From the NCBI RefSeq assembly GCF_900215215.1, contig NZ_OBDR01000008.1, positions 1-64,000 of the forward strand: a stretch of 64,000 nt of DNA, in the 5' to 3' direction. This document shows, piece by piece, positions 17,700 through 26,404 of the stretch (positions are counted from its first letter, which is position 1; each line of letters starts with the position of its first letter). This stretch comes from Methanohalophilus euhalobius. Its GTDB lineage: Archaea; Halobacteriota; Methanosarcinia; Methanosarcinales; Methanosarcinaceae. A program made the position numbers and the translations under genes. Under the pieces are notes generated by a model. That model saw only the letters and a program-made list of their open reading frames with translations. It had not been told where the DNA came from and did not search any database.

Positions 17700-20600
17700 A
17701 TGCAAAACAATTCAAACTCCTGGGACTTCTGGATCGACAGAGGTGGCACATTCACCGATATCGTGGCCCTGAAACCGGACGGGAAACTCCTGACACACAA
17801 ACTCCTGTCCGACAATCCCGAACAATACGAAGATGCTGCTATAGAAGGAATTCGACAAATCCTGAATCTCGGAAAAGATGAAACCCTTCCTGCAGAAAAA
17901 ATTGCATCTATCCGTATGGGAACCACTGTAGGAACAAATGCACTGCTTGAGCGCAGGGGAGAGCCTACAGTACTTGTAATAACGGAAAGGTTCAGGGATA
18001 TCCTGAAAATAGGATACCAGAACCGCCCCTCTATATTTGCACTTGATATAAAAAAACCCGAAGTCCTCTATGAGGAAGTTATTGAAGTCAGGCAAAGATA
18101 CAGCTCTGACGGAACAATAGTAACTCCTCTGAACTGTGAGGACATCAAAGAAAAACTTATGGAATATTACCATAAAGGTTACCGCTCTGTCGCAGTTGCC
18201 CTTATGCATTCATTTCGCTATCCTGCTCACGAAGAGCAAATCGAAAAGATTGCACATAATGCAGGATATACCAATATATCCCTATCCCATCGCACAAGCC
18301 CGTTAAGCAAGCTGGTTGCCCGGGCAGAAACAACAGTTGTGGATGCATACCTGTCCCCGGTGCTGGAACATTATGTAAACCTGGTACGCAACAAACTCAA
18401 TGATCAGAAAAACTCGACTGATCTTTTTTTCATGCAATCCAGCGGCGGACTTGTCGACGGAAACAGTTTCAGGGGCAAAGACAGTATTCTTTCTGGACCT
18501 GCCGGCGGTATCGTAGGATCAGCAGAAGTCTGCAGGATGGCAGGGTTTGATCGGGTAATCAGTTTTGATATGGGAGGTACATCCACCGATGTAGCCCATT
18601 ACAGGGGAGAAATGGAACGAACCCTTGAATCAACTATCTCAGGAACACATCTGCACACTCCAATGCTGAACATACATACTGTTGCTGCAGGCGGTGGATC
18701 AATCCTGCATTTTGAAGATGGCAGGTTCCAGGCAGGACCTGATTCTGCGGGAGCCGACCCCGGACCCGCCTGTTACAGGAAAGGAGGGCCACTTACCGTT
18801 ACTGACTGTAACGTAATGCTGGGCAAGATCAGCCCACAGAATTTTCCCCGCATTTTCGGTGAAAATGCGGATTTATCCCTTGACAGGGAAATTGTTGTGG
18901 AAAAATTTTGTGAACTTGCAGAAGAAATAAAGTTGCAAACCGGCAAAAGCATGAATCCGGAAGAAGTTGCCGAAGGTTTCCTGAAGGTGGCAGTGGAAAA
19001 TATGGCTAATGCCATCAAACATATTTCGGTGAAAAGAGGGTATAATCTTGAAGATTACATTCTCTGTTGTTTCGGAGGTGCAGGAGCCCAACATGCGGGT
19101 CTTGTAGCTGATTCTCTGGGAATTGAAAAAATACTGATTCATCCCTTTGCAGGAGTACTGTCAGCCTACGGAATGGGACTTGCAGACAGACGGGTAATCG
19201 AGGAGAAGGCTCTGGAAAAGTATCTTGAAGAAGGGATTGAAAAGGAACTGACAGGTGTTACAAAGAACCTTTCTGAAAAAGGAATGGAACGCATGCTTGC
19301 CACAGGTGACAGGAATATTGACATCGAAACCGTGGAAAGGGTCCGCCTGAAATATGAAGGTACTGAAACAACTTTTGATGTGCCATATGGCCCTATAGAC
19401 GAAATGACAAAAATGTTTTACAACCTGCACATAGAACGTTTTGGTTTTGTAAGCGAAAATAGAAAACTGGTAGTAGATTCTGTTTATGTGGAAATTATTG
19501 GGAAGAACCAGATACCTGCAGAAACCACCCATTTATTAACAGATAAAAACCCGAAACCTGCATCTTCAAAGGAAGTTTACATGGAAGGGAGATGGCACCG
19601 GATACCTTTGTTCACAAGGGATGTTCTCAAACCCGGCAATCGGATCACCGGTCCTGCCCTGATCATGGAAGATACAACTACCATTGTACTGGAACGTAAA
19701 TGGCAGGCTTGCGTAACAGAACACAATCATTTGCTACTGGAAAAAAAGATGACAAAGTCCAGACCGGATATTGGTACTGAAGTCAATCCTGTCATGCTTG
19801 AGATATTCAATAACCGTTTCATGTCAGTAGCCGAGCAGATGGGATACAGGTTGCGCAATGCAGCCCATTCGGTAAATATTAAGGAGAGACTGGATTTTTC
19901 CTGTGCAATCTTTGATGGCAGCGGTAACCTTGTTGCAAATGCGCCCCACATCCCGGTACACCTGGGCTCCATGGAAGACGCAGTAAAAGAGGTAATCCGC
20001 AATCATGAGAATGATTTCAGCGAAGGTGATACCTACATTCTCAATTCCCCCTATCATGGAGGGACCCATCTGCCCGATATAACCGCAGTTTCCCCGCTTA
20101 TTAGCAACGGAAAACCACAATTTTATGTAGCATCCAGAGGCCACCATGCGGATATCGGCGGGATTACTCCAGGTTCCATGCCACCATTAAGCAAGAGGAT
20201 CGAGGAAGAAGGAGTTCTTATTGAAGAATTCAAACTTACAGAGCAAGGAAAATTTCGGGAAGAAGAATTTGTGGAACTTTTCAATCAGGCAACATATCCC
20301 CCTCGAAACCCCGACCAGAACATCGCAGATCTCAAAGCACAGATTGCTGCCAACCAGAAAGGAATAGAAGAACTCCGCAAACTTGTTGATACCTATTCCC
20401 TGAAAACCATTACTGCATACATGCAACATGTACAGGATAATGCCGAAATGGCAGTGGAAAAAGTGATTGATATTTTAGAAGATGGAGATTTCGAGTACAC
20501 ACTGGATGATGACAGTAAAATTGCAGTAAGGTTAAGAATTGACAGGGATAACACAAAAGCAACCATCGATTTTACAAACACTTCACCTCAAACAAAAAGC

Positions 20601-21308
20601 AATTTCAATGCACCGTCTGCAGTCTGCAAAGCTGCGGTACTTTATGTATTCCGGACACTTGTGCAGGATGATATTCCGCTTAATTCGGGCTGTCTCAGGC
20701 CTATTACGATAATCATTCCCGATAATTCGATGCTTAATCCTTCATATCCTGCAGCTGTTGTGGCCGGCAATGTCGAAACTTCCCAATACATCGTGGATTG
20801 CCTTTACGGAGCCCTCGGTATACTTGCACCGTCCCAGGGAACAATGAATAATTTCACGTTCGGCAATGACAGATTCCAGTATTATGAGACCATCTGCGGA
20901 GGGGCAGGAGCAGGCAATGGTTTTGATGGAGAAGATGCGGTTCAGACACACATGACTAATTCTCTGATTACAGACCCCGAAATAATGGAATTACGTTTTC
21001 CTGTCAGAATAGAAGAATTCAGTATTCGAAGGGGTAGTGGAGGAGCGGGAAAATTTCAGGGAGGCAATGGCGTGATCAGAAGGATACGTTTTCTCAAAAA
21101 AATGAAGGCAGCAATTCTTTCAAGCCACAGGAAATACCCGCCAAAGGGAATGGCAGGCGGAGAAACTGCAAGCACCGGCGAAAACATCTTAAAAAAGAAA
21201 AGTGGGCAAACTATTGAACTTTCAGCAGCTGATGAAATGGAAGTGGAAGAAGGAGATGTATTCATAATTAAAACTCCCGGAGGAGGAGGCTATGGAAACA
21301 GGGAATGA
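17700..21308 (+). CDS. 5-oxoprolinase / N-methylhydantoinase A-B fusion
   Basis: A 1202-residue ATP-dependent amidohydrolase combining both hydantoinase subunits, as eukaryotic 5-oxoprolinase does. The HyuA half (1-680) has WIDRGGTFTDIVA near 10, the phosphate loops SGPAGGIVGSA and FDMGGTSTDVAH, and CCFGGAGAQHAG. The HyuB half begins near 696 (NPVMLEIFNNRF), contains SGNLVANAPHIPVHLGSM and ends with KTPGGGGYG. Substrates of the family are 5-oxoproline, hydantoins or related cyclic amides; the sequence does not choose. The ATG at 17700 is preferred to an upstream TTG at 17676. It overlaps the next gene by 17 bases, implying an operon. Confidence 0.92.
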   Translation: MQNNSNSWDFWIDRGGTFTDIVALKPDGKLLTHKLLSDNPEQYEDAAIEGIRQILNLGKDETLPAEKIASIRMGTTVGTNALLERRGEPTVLVITERFRDILKIGYQNRPSIFALDIKKPEVLYEEVIEVRQRYSSDGTIVTPLNCEDIKEKLMEYYHKGYRSVAVALMHSFRYPAHEEQIEKIAHNAGYTNISLSHRTSPLSKLVARAETTVVDAYLSPVLEHYVNLVRNKLNDQKNSTDLFFMQSSGGLVDGNSFRGKDSILSGPAGGIVGSAEVCRMAGFDRVISFDMGGTSTDVAHYRGEMERTLESTISGTHLHTPMLNIHTVAAGGGSILHFEDGRFQAGPDSAGADPGPACYRKGGPLTVTDCNVMLGKISPQNFPRIFGENADLSLDREIVVEKFCELAEEIKLQTGKSMNPEEVAEGFLKVAVENMANAIKHISVKRGYNLEDYILCCFGGAGAQHAGLVADSLGIEKILIHPFAGVLSAYGMGLADRRVIEEKALEKYLEEGIEKELTGVTKNLSEKGMERMLATGDRNIDIETVERVRLKYEGTETTFDVPYGPIDEMTKMFYNLHIERFGFVSENRKLVVDSVYVEIIGKNQIPAETTHLLTDKNPKPASSKEVYMEGRWHRIPLFTRDVLKPGNRITGPALIMEDTTTIVLERKWQACVTEHNHLLLEKKMTKSRPDIGTEVNPVMLEIFNNRFMSVAEQMGYRLRNAAHSVNIKERLDFSCAIFDGSGNLVANAPHIPVHLGSMEDAVKEVIRNHENDFSEGDTYILNSPYHGGTHLPDITAVSPLISNGKPQFYVASRGHHADIGGITPGSMPPLSKRIEEEGVLIEEFKLTEQGKFREEEFVELFNQATYPPRNPDQNIADLKAQIAANQKGIEELRKLVDTYSLKTITAYMQHVQDNAEMAVEKVIDILEDGDFEYTLDDDSKIAVRLRIDRDNTKATIDFTNTSPQTKSNFNAPSAVCKAAVLYVFRTLVQDDIPLNSGCLRPITIIIPDNSMLNPSYPAAVVAGNVETSQYIVDCLYGALGILAPSQGTMNNFTFGNDRFQYYETICGGAGAGNGFDGEDAVQTHMTNSLITDPEIMELRFPVRIEEFSIRRGSGGAGKFQGGNGVIRRIRFLKKMKAAILSSHRKYPPKGMAGGETASTGENILKKKSGQTIELSAADEMEVEEGDVFIIKTPGGGGYGNRE

Positions 21309-21831
21309 AAAAAACTGCGCCCTTCAAGTACCGGTACATATACCTGCTGATGGTGAATCGGGTTGTTTCTGGGAAGACAGAAAAGACCGCCACCACTGTG
21401 GCATTGACCTTTATGCAGAAAAAGGAACCCCGGTTTTTGCCATAGAGGAAGGGGAAGTTGTAGAAATTGAAATAATGACCTCTTCCTCAATGATAGAGTA
21501 CTGGAATGAAACCTACCATCTAATAGTACGGGGAAATTCCGGGAAATATTACAAATACGGGGAAATGGGCATGACCATTCCGGAAAAGGGTTCAAGGGTC
21601 AAAAAATATGACCGGATTGGAAAAGTCGGACAGGTACTCAACCCTGAGATGATAGATAGCACATCACCCCGATACATCCAGGCACTCAAAGAAAAAAATC
21701 CTGCCATGCTGCATCTTGAAATATGGGAAAAATACCCTGTTACAGATAATAAATTGTATCTGGGAGGCAACTGGTTCGGGTCCAAAAAACCGCCGGGCCT
21801 CTTGAACCCCCTGCATTATTTGCATAAATGA
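21292..21831 (+). CDS. M23/LytM-like zinc peptidase-fold protein, cytosolic
   Basis: A 179-residue protein with a duplicated-hybrid-motif (lysostaphin/M23) domain. The first ligand pair is His35-x3-Asp39 (HHCGIDLYAEKGTPVFA), the core strand is EEGEVVEIE, and a late HLEIW near 141 substitutes for the usual HxH ligand. One of the canonical catalytic histidines therefore appears replaced, which may mean a binding rather than a hydrolytic role. There is no signal peptide or membrane segment, and methanogens have no murein. It overlaps the oxoprolinase gene by 17 bases, so a shared task (for example on a gamma-glutamyl or cyclic peptide) is conceivable but unproven. Confidence 0.75.
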   Translation: METGNEKNCALQVPVHIPADGESGCFWEDRKDRHHCGIDLYAEKGTPVFAIEEGEVVEIEIMTSSSMIEYWNETYHLIVRGNSGKYYKYGEMGMTIPEKGSRVKKYDRIGKVGQVLNPEMIDSTSPRYIQALKEKNPAMLHLEIWEKYPVTDNKLYLGGNWFGSKKPPGLLNPLHYLHK

Positions 21832-21902
21832 AAATCATTCTCTGTAGAATTCCTTTCATATGACTTCAGCTAATAAATCAGCATTTCTATAAGAAAAAAT
21901 TC

Positions 21903-22258
21903 CTAGTGTGATTTTGAATGAAAAAAGGAGGTGAATCCACTGATAACAACACCGTCGGCATTCACATTAAATACGTCATCTGTCTCTATATGATGACGAT
22001 CTGAGATAATGGCAGCATTCACTATTGTATCGGCAGGGTTACCGGATTTGGAAATTATTGTGAGTTTTTTATTAATGTAGACACTTTCCGTGTAATTCCC
22101 GGGATACACAAGGATTGTATCTCCTGATGTTGCATTATTTACAGCCTGCTGCATTGATCTGTAATCCGCTCCTTGGCTACCGTCAACTGTGAGTGTATCT
22201 GCCATTGCAGGGAGTGTTGTGATTGTAAGGATGATGAATGCTATTAATAGTGCTCCAT
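21903..22258 (-). pseudogene. truncated NosD-like surface protein remnant
   Basis: The longest frame (from 22205) begins MADTLTVDGSQGADYRSMQ and matches the N-terminus of the large beta-helix protein at 48-52 kb: QAVNNATSGDTILVYPGNY versus QAAVSNASSGDTILVDSGTY. It stops after VISGFTSFFHSKSH, where the repeats should begin. Upstream in the same frame is a clear signal peptide core (GALLIAFIILTITTLPAMA), but the ATG with its GAGGGA ribosome site at 22258 is one base out of frame. Both the C-terminal truncation and the start frameshift indicate a dead copy. Confidence 0.75.
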
Positions 22259-22285
22259 ATTTGATTCCCTCAATAATAAATTAAA

Positions 22286-22321
22286 GACAATTATGTGAAG
22301 GACTTTCACACAATTGATGTC
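22286..22321. other. imperfect palindrome upstream of the surface-protein remnant
   Basis: GACAATTATGTGAA, a 5-base GGACT spacer, and TTCACACAATTGATGTC form a long hairpin with a perfect TGTGAA/TTCACA core. It lies just upstream of the remnant's ATG and may be an operator or leader stem-loop. There is no T-run to suggest a terminator. Confidence 0.4.
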
Positions 22322-22674
22322 TTACAAAATCTTTTCAGGTTTATGGTGCCCGGAATGCCGCAATCGTTGCTTTGCAGGCAAAGATGTGGGGTCCTGACTG
22401 ATTGAACACTTTCTAACCTCACATCGAAAATTATGTTTGATATTATACTATATAGTGTTGTTGGCAGTGAATATTTATTCTTATGTTTAGGTTAAGTTAA
22501 AAATATTTTACCTAGCAGGTATGCTGCCCCCTGTCCAAGTTTACAGGAAAGACAACATTATTGGATACTCTGCCAGCTGCACCTCAGAAATAATCCGGTC
22601 CCACAAACTTCCACAACGAAATGCCTCATCTTTATAACAAATGAAAATCTACTTGCAGGTAGGTGAATATAATC
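22322..22674. other. intergenic region before hdrC
   Basis: It is AT-rich, with TATA-like stretches (ATACTATATAG near 22446 and TTTATAAC near 22630, the latter suitably placed for hdrC). The only coding-like trace is a 26-codon ORF starting at the ATG at 22317 with a C-x2-C-x3-C pattern (WCPECRNRC). It is too short to call. The ribosome site AGGTGA precedes hdrC. Confidence 0.4.
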
Positions 22675-23163
22675 ATGGCAGGTACGCCCTCAATTGAGGA
22701 GGTTATAGAGGATTTCAATGTCCTGAAATGTATGCAGTGTGGCGTATGCAGTGGTAGTTGCCCCTCCGGCAGGCAGGCCAGTCTGAATGTCAGGCGGCTT
22801 GTGCGCAAAATCGGGAAAGACCATACAGCCATTTCCGATGAGACCCTCTGGATGTGTACGACGTGCTACAACTGTCAGGAGAGGTGTCCCAGGGGTATTG
22901 CAATTGTGGATGCCATACTCGCTGTGCGAAGTATTGCTGCTCATGAAGGACTGATTCTGGAGCGACACAGGCATGTGGCCAATCTGCTTCAGGAACATGG
23001 CCATGCTGTACCTATTGATGACACTCACAGAGAAAAACGCATGCAATTGGGCCTGAACTCCCTGCCTTCCACGGTCCATAGCCATCCCGATGCCCTGAAA
23101 GACGTAAAGCGCCTGCTTGCAAGTTGTGGTTTCGGGGAAATTACAGGAGGTGAGGAGCAATGA
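22675..23163 (+). CDS. hdrC: CoB-CoM heterodisulfide reductase subunit C
   Basis: A 162-residue iron-sulfur protein with two [4Fe-4S] motifs: C19-x2-C22-x2-C25-x3-C29P (CMQCGVCSGSCP) and MCTTCYNCQERCP about 40 residues later. HdrC passes electrons from HdrA or a ferredoxin-type donor to HdrB for reduction of CoM-S-S-CoB. The ATG at 22675 follows AGGTGA. Its last four bases overlap hdrB (ATGA). No hdrA is adjacent, as is common for one of the hdr sets of Methanosarcinales, so the HdrA partner must be encoded elsewhere. Confidence 0.94.
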   Translation: MAGTPSIEEVIEDFNVLKCMQCGVCSGSCPSGRQASLNVRRLVRKIGKDHTAISDETLWMCTTCYNCQERCPRGIAIVDAILAVRSIAAHEGLILERHRHVANLLQEHGHAVPIDDTHREKRMQLGLNSLPSTVHSHPDALKDVKRLLASCGFGEITGGEEQ

Positions 23164-24038
23164 AAATATCCCTGTTCCTGGGCTGTCTTGTGCCCAACCG
23201 CTATCCTGGAATCGAAAAAGCCACAGGGATTTGCCTTGAATATCTGGGTATCGACTGGAAAGAGCTGGAAGGCGCATCCTGTTGTCCGGCACCCGGTGTA
23301 TTCCGCTCGTTCGATGAGCCCACCTGGCTGGCCCTGGCTTCCAGGAACATCACATTGTCGGAGACGGATGAGAGGGATGTCCTGACAATCTGTAACGGTT
23401 GTTATGGGTCCCTGGCGGATGCCAATCTCAAACTGAAAAACAACTCTCTCCTGAAAGAGCAGACCAACAGCCATCTGTCACAAATAGGTCGCCATTTTGA
23501 CGGTACCATTGATGTACGCCATATCATCGAATTCCTGTATTCTGAAATCGGTGTGCAAAAAATAAAAGAAAAAATTGTCAGGCCCCTGGATCTGAAAGTG
23601 GCCGTTCATTACGGTTGTCATATGCTCAAACCTTCATCAAGCAGGGCTACTGACAGTGTTGAGCGCCCTTCTGTTTTTGATGAACTGGTGGAAGCACTGG
23701 GCTGCACAAGTGTGGATTATCCCGATAAGATGGAATGTTGCGGTGCCGGTGGCGGTGTCAGGTCAGCCCTGGGTGAAACGGCCCTTGCAATCACCGAACA
23801 CAAACTGGGCAAGATTGAAGAGGCAGGTGTAGATTGCATCGTGGAAGCATGTCCTTTCTGTCACATGCAGTTTGATGCGGGCCAGGTATCCCTTGCAGGC
23901 AAAGGCAGGGAATTTGGCATCCCCGTAATTCACTACTCCCAGTTACTGGCCCTCTCACTGGGCTATTCTGCAGAGGCTGTCGGTATAGATCTCAATGAAA
24001 TGGATTGTTCGGATTTCTGTAATTTACTTGGTAAATAA
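23160..24038 (+). CDS. hdrB: CoB-CoM heterodisulfide reductase subunit B
   Basis: The 292-residue catalytic subunit of the cytoplasmic heterodisulfide reductase. It carries both CCG cysteine-rich domains that hold the noncubane [4Fe-4S] clusters. The first uses Cys9, Cys41-Cys42 (GASCCPAPG) and Cys78/Cys81 (CNGC). The second uses YGCHMLKPS, MECCGAGGG and EACPFCHMQ. Translationally coupled to hdrC. Full length with all ligands present. A hairpin follows within 6 bases of the stop. Confidence 0.95.
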   Translation: MKISLFLGCLVPNRYPGIEKATGICLEYLGIDWKELEGASCCPAPGVFRSFDEPTWLALASRNITLSETDERDVLTICNGCYGSLADANLKLKNNSLLKEQTNSHLSQIGRHFDGTIDVRHIIEFLYSEIGVQKIKEKIVRPLDLKVAVHYGCHMLKPSSSRATDSVERPSVFDELVEALGCTSVDYPDKMECCGAGGGVRSALGETALAITEHKLGKIEEAGVDCIVEACPFCHMQFDAGQVSLAGKGREFGIPVIHYSQLLALSLGYSAEAVGIDLNEMDCSDFCNLLGK

Positions 24039-24064
24039 AAAAGACTGAGCGCCCTGGGCTCAGT
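24035..24064 (-). terminator. hairpin plus T-run
   Basis: ACTGAGC...GCTCAGT forms a 7-bp stem at 24044-24064. Read on the minus strand it is followed by CTTTTTTATTTA, a good intrinsic-terminator shape for the DUF4139 remnant. It also sits just after the hdrB stop and may serve both strands. Confidence 0.55.
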
Positions 24065-24310
24065 AATTGTAGAGGGATGTATAGGTAACTTCCACATCTC
24101 CCTTGGCAGGTACTTCCACCTTGAACTCGATGGTGTTTGCATCCTGCTTGGTTGTAGGAATGGGATGATTCGGTGAATCCCCAGTCTCCATAGAAACGTT
24201 CCACTATCACAACATCCTCGGTTGTTTCCTTGTAATTGGAAATCGTAATCTTGTTCGTGTTCCTGTATCTGTTGGTTCCGATTCTCCATCAGGTAAACCT
24301 TATTATTTTG
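24060..24310 (-). pseudogene. decayed C-terminus of a DUF4139-family gene
   Basis: Two minus-strand frames together encode a recognisable DUF4139 tail: IGTNRYRNTNKITISNYKE, then TTEDVVIVERFYGDWGFTES in one frame, then KQDANTIEFKVEVPAKGDVE and VTYTSLYNY-stop in another. The shift falls near 24145-24160, and a further shift appears near 24290 (KVYL versus RIGTN). The N-terminal several hundred residues are absent; nth occupies the sequence beyond. No start codon is usable. This is a relic, and its terminator-like hairpin is retained. Confidence 0.75.
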
Positions 24311-24328
24311 CATAACATTAGGTTATCC

Positions 24329-24949
24329 ATGGACACAGAAGAAATATTCGACAGATTGAAACCCCTCTATCCCCATGAATACTTTTCCACTGAAAGGGAT
24401 CCTTTCTACATATTGATATCAACTGTTCTTTCCCAGCGCACCAGGGATGAAGTTACAGAAATTGCTTCCAGGAGACTTTTTGAGCACTATTCCACTCCTG
24501 TCCAGATGGTGGAAGCAGATATAGAAAGTATTGAAACCCTTATCAGGGATGTGGGTTTTTACAGGGTGAAAGCCGGCAGGATAAAAGAGATTTCTCAGAT
24601 ACTTATAGATGAATATGATTCACAGGTCCCTGCTACCATGGATGAGTTACTCAAATTACCAGGGGTTGGAAGAAAGACTGCAAACTGTGTTCTGTCCTAT
24701 GCTTTTTTGGAAAAAGCAATCGCAGTGGATACTCATGTACACAGGATCTCAAACAGGCTCGGTCTTGTGGAAACCACAACCCCAGAACAGACTGAAATTG
24801 AGTTACAAAAACAGGTTCCTCTGTCTTACTGGAGAGAAGTTAACGAATTGTTTGTCCAGTTTGGCAAAACGGTGTGCAAACCTCTGTATCCGGATTGTGT
24901 GGCTTGTGTAATAGAAGATTTATGTGCTAAAAAAGAAAAGAAAAAGTAA
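24329..24949 (+). CDS. nth: endonuclease III DNA glycosylase
   Basis: A 206-residue bifunctional glycosylase/AP lyase removing oxidised pyrimidines. The HhH motif LPGVGRKTANCV carries the catalytic lysine, and AVDTHVHR supplies the catalytic aspartate. The C-terminal [4Fe-4S] cluster ligands are C-x6-C-x2-C-x5-C (CKPLYPDCVACVIEDLC). An upstream open stretch from 24236 is the antisense of the DUF4139 relic, so the ATG at 24329 is the start. Convergent with mtrH. Confidence 0.95.
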   Translation: MDTEEIFDRLKPLYPHEYFSTERDPFYILISTVLSQRTRDEVTEIASRRLFEHYSTPVQMVEADIESIETLIRDVGFYRVKAGRIKEISQILIDEYDSQVPATMDELLKLPGVGRKTANCVLSYAFLEKAIAVDTHVHRISNRLGLVETTTPEQTEIELQKQVPLSYWREVNELFVQFGKTVCKPLYPDCVACVIEDLCAKKEKKK

Positions 24950-24964
24950 AACCGATCTGAAATA

Positions 24965-25921
24965 TCAGACCAGTTTGTTGATTGGGTGGTTTTCGTCTTC
25001 GATCTCAAGACCCAGTTCCTTGGCATTTTCTGCAAGGATGATATCGGTCATTGCGGTTGCCGGGAACACAGTGTTTGTGTTCTCGATTGGACCGAAGAGC
25101 TGGAAGTTGGATCCGAGGATCTGTGGCACGAGGTTTGTACCGATGTCTGTAGGCATGTAGATTGCCTTACGCTGCTCCTTGGTCTCGAACTGTTTCTTGT
25201 ATGTCTTCATCCAGTCCCATGCGGATGCCATGTTGTGGTAACCTCCACCTACAGGCAGGCCAAAGTGGCCCTTTACAGCAATTACTGCACGGATGGATGA
25301 ACCGGCACCGGCACCAAGGGGAGTTGCTGCAACATCGACAAGAGGTTTTGTGATTCCACAGTCTTTGGCGATATCAAGCATACCCTGTGTCTGACCGGAT
25401 GCACCCTTTTCGAGTACTTCGATCTTACCCTTAAGGGTGGGGTCAACTGCATTGAATGCAAGTACGATGGATGCTTCAATGTCACTTCTCTTGACCGCTT
25501 CTATCTCTTCTTCGTGGATACTTGCGTTGATGGAGTTGTAGATTGCCCTGTCAGCAACACCTATCTCTGTAACATAATCAGCTGCTGCAGCACGGACGTC
25601 CCCTGCTGAAGAATCTATCAGGAACGGAGTCTTTTCATCGTACTCAACAAACCAGTCTATGTACTTTTTGATGGCTTCCGGGGTTTCACCCACTATCTGG
25701 TTGGCACAGGGGTTTCCTGTAGTTTCTGCCATCTCGAGCATGTTGTCCCAGAGTTTTTCTGCTGCTGGTCTGTCGAATTCTCCTGTATCTTCGTCAGTGA
25801 CAATGTTGTGCCTATTGTAGAACATTGACCCGACCAGGATGGTTGGGTATTGGCCGGGTTGTCCGCCGAACTTGACATTTCCGACCTCGAATACTTCCTG
25901 CTTCTTATCAAATTTGAACAT
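24965..25921 (-). CDS. mtrH: tetrahydromethanopterin S-methyltransferase subunit H
   Basis: A 318-residue soluble TIM-barrel methyltransferase that moves the methyl group from methyl-tetrahydrosarcinapterin to the cobalamin on MtrA. It starts MFKFDKKQEVFEVGNVKFGG and contains the conserved FLIDSSAGDVR and TPLGAGAGSSIRA segments. It is the last gene of mtrEDCBAFGH, 15 bases after mtrG, and converges on nth. Full length; identity certain from family and operon position. Confidence 0.97.
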   Translation of the reverse strand: MFKFDKKQEVFEVGNVKFGGQPGQYPTILVGSMFYNRHNIVTDEDTGEFDRPAAEKLWDNMLEMAETTGNPCANQIVGETPEAIKKYIDWFVEYDEKTPFLIDSSAGDVRAAAADYVTEIGVADRAIYNSINASIHEEEIEAVKRSDIEASIVLAFNAVDPTLKGKIEVLEKGASGQTQGMLDIAKDCGITKPLVDVAATPLGAGAGSSIRAVIAVKGHFGLPVGGGYHNMASAWDWMKTYKKQFETKEQRKAIYMPTDIGTNLVPQILGSNFQLFGPIENTNTVFPATAMTDIILAENAKELGLEIEDENHPINKLV

Positions 25922-25936
25922 GTTATTACCTCTATT

Positions 25937-26170
25937 TTAGAAAAGTATCGGTGATATCGAGATATAGAGCAAGAACATCAATATGCCTGCAACTGCTCCA
26001 TAGAGTATTCCTATATCCCTTCCTACTTTCTTGCCTATCTTCTGTGTGATTTCACTGTTGGCAAACTCGATTTTCTCGTCTATATCATTGAGTTTCTTGA
26101 GTATTTCATCAAAATCCTCCGAGTCCACCACTACGGCTGGAATATTGTTATTCGCTTGTTCGTCAGCCAT
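25937..26170 (-). CDS. mtrG: tetrahydromethanopterin S-methyltransferase subunit G
   Basis: A 77-residue subunit. The first ~50 residues are hydrophilic and helical (FDEILKKLNDIDEKIEFANS), followed by one C-terminal membrane helix (GAVAGILMFLLYISISPILF). It is a single-span component of the Na+-translocating Mtr complex. It is separated from mtrF by one base. Confidence 0.94.
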   Translation of the reverse strand: MADEQANNNIPAVVVDSEDFDEILKKLNDIDEKIEFANSEITQKIGKKVGRDIGILYGAVAGILMFLLYISISPILF

Positions 26171-26171
26171 C

Positions 26172-26399
26172 TTAAATCACCTGCCATACCAATAGTGGTA
26201 GTATGATTACCATTATCAGTGCAAAAAGAAATCCGATTGTGAAACCGACTATTCCTGCGGCTGATACACCGGAATCAAGTTTTTGGTTCCTGGAAATCAG
26301 CTGGGCCCTGTAACGGATATCTTCGACCACTCGATCAATAGCGCCCATTTTTGGTTCAATGACCATTGGCACGCCTTTTCCATATTCTTCTTCCGCCAT
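26172..26399 (-). CDS. mtrF: tetrahydromethanopterin S-methyltransferase subunit F
   Basis: A 75-residue single-span subunit: a soluble N-terminus resembling the MtrA C-terminal region ([20 protein letters not shown]), then a membrane helix ending LLVWQVI. The ATG at 26399 is chosen. The strong ribosome site GGGAGGTGA forms the last codons and stop of mtrA and is correctly spaced from this ATG. An in-frame GTG at 26408 lies inside that site. Confidence 0.94.
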   Translation of the reverse strand: MAEEEYGKGVPMVIEPKMGAIDRVVEDIRYRAQLISRNQKLDSGVSAAGIVGFTIGFLFALIMVIILPLLVWQVI

Positions 26400-26404
26400 A
26401 TCAT

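Noticed and set aside
22317-22397. 26-codon ORF with a C-x2-C-x3-C pattern (WCPECRNRC)
   Set aside because: Too short, no ribosome site, and no extension on either side; noted only as a trace in the intergenic region.
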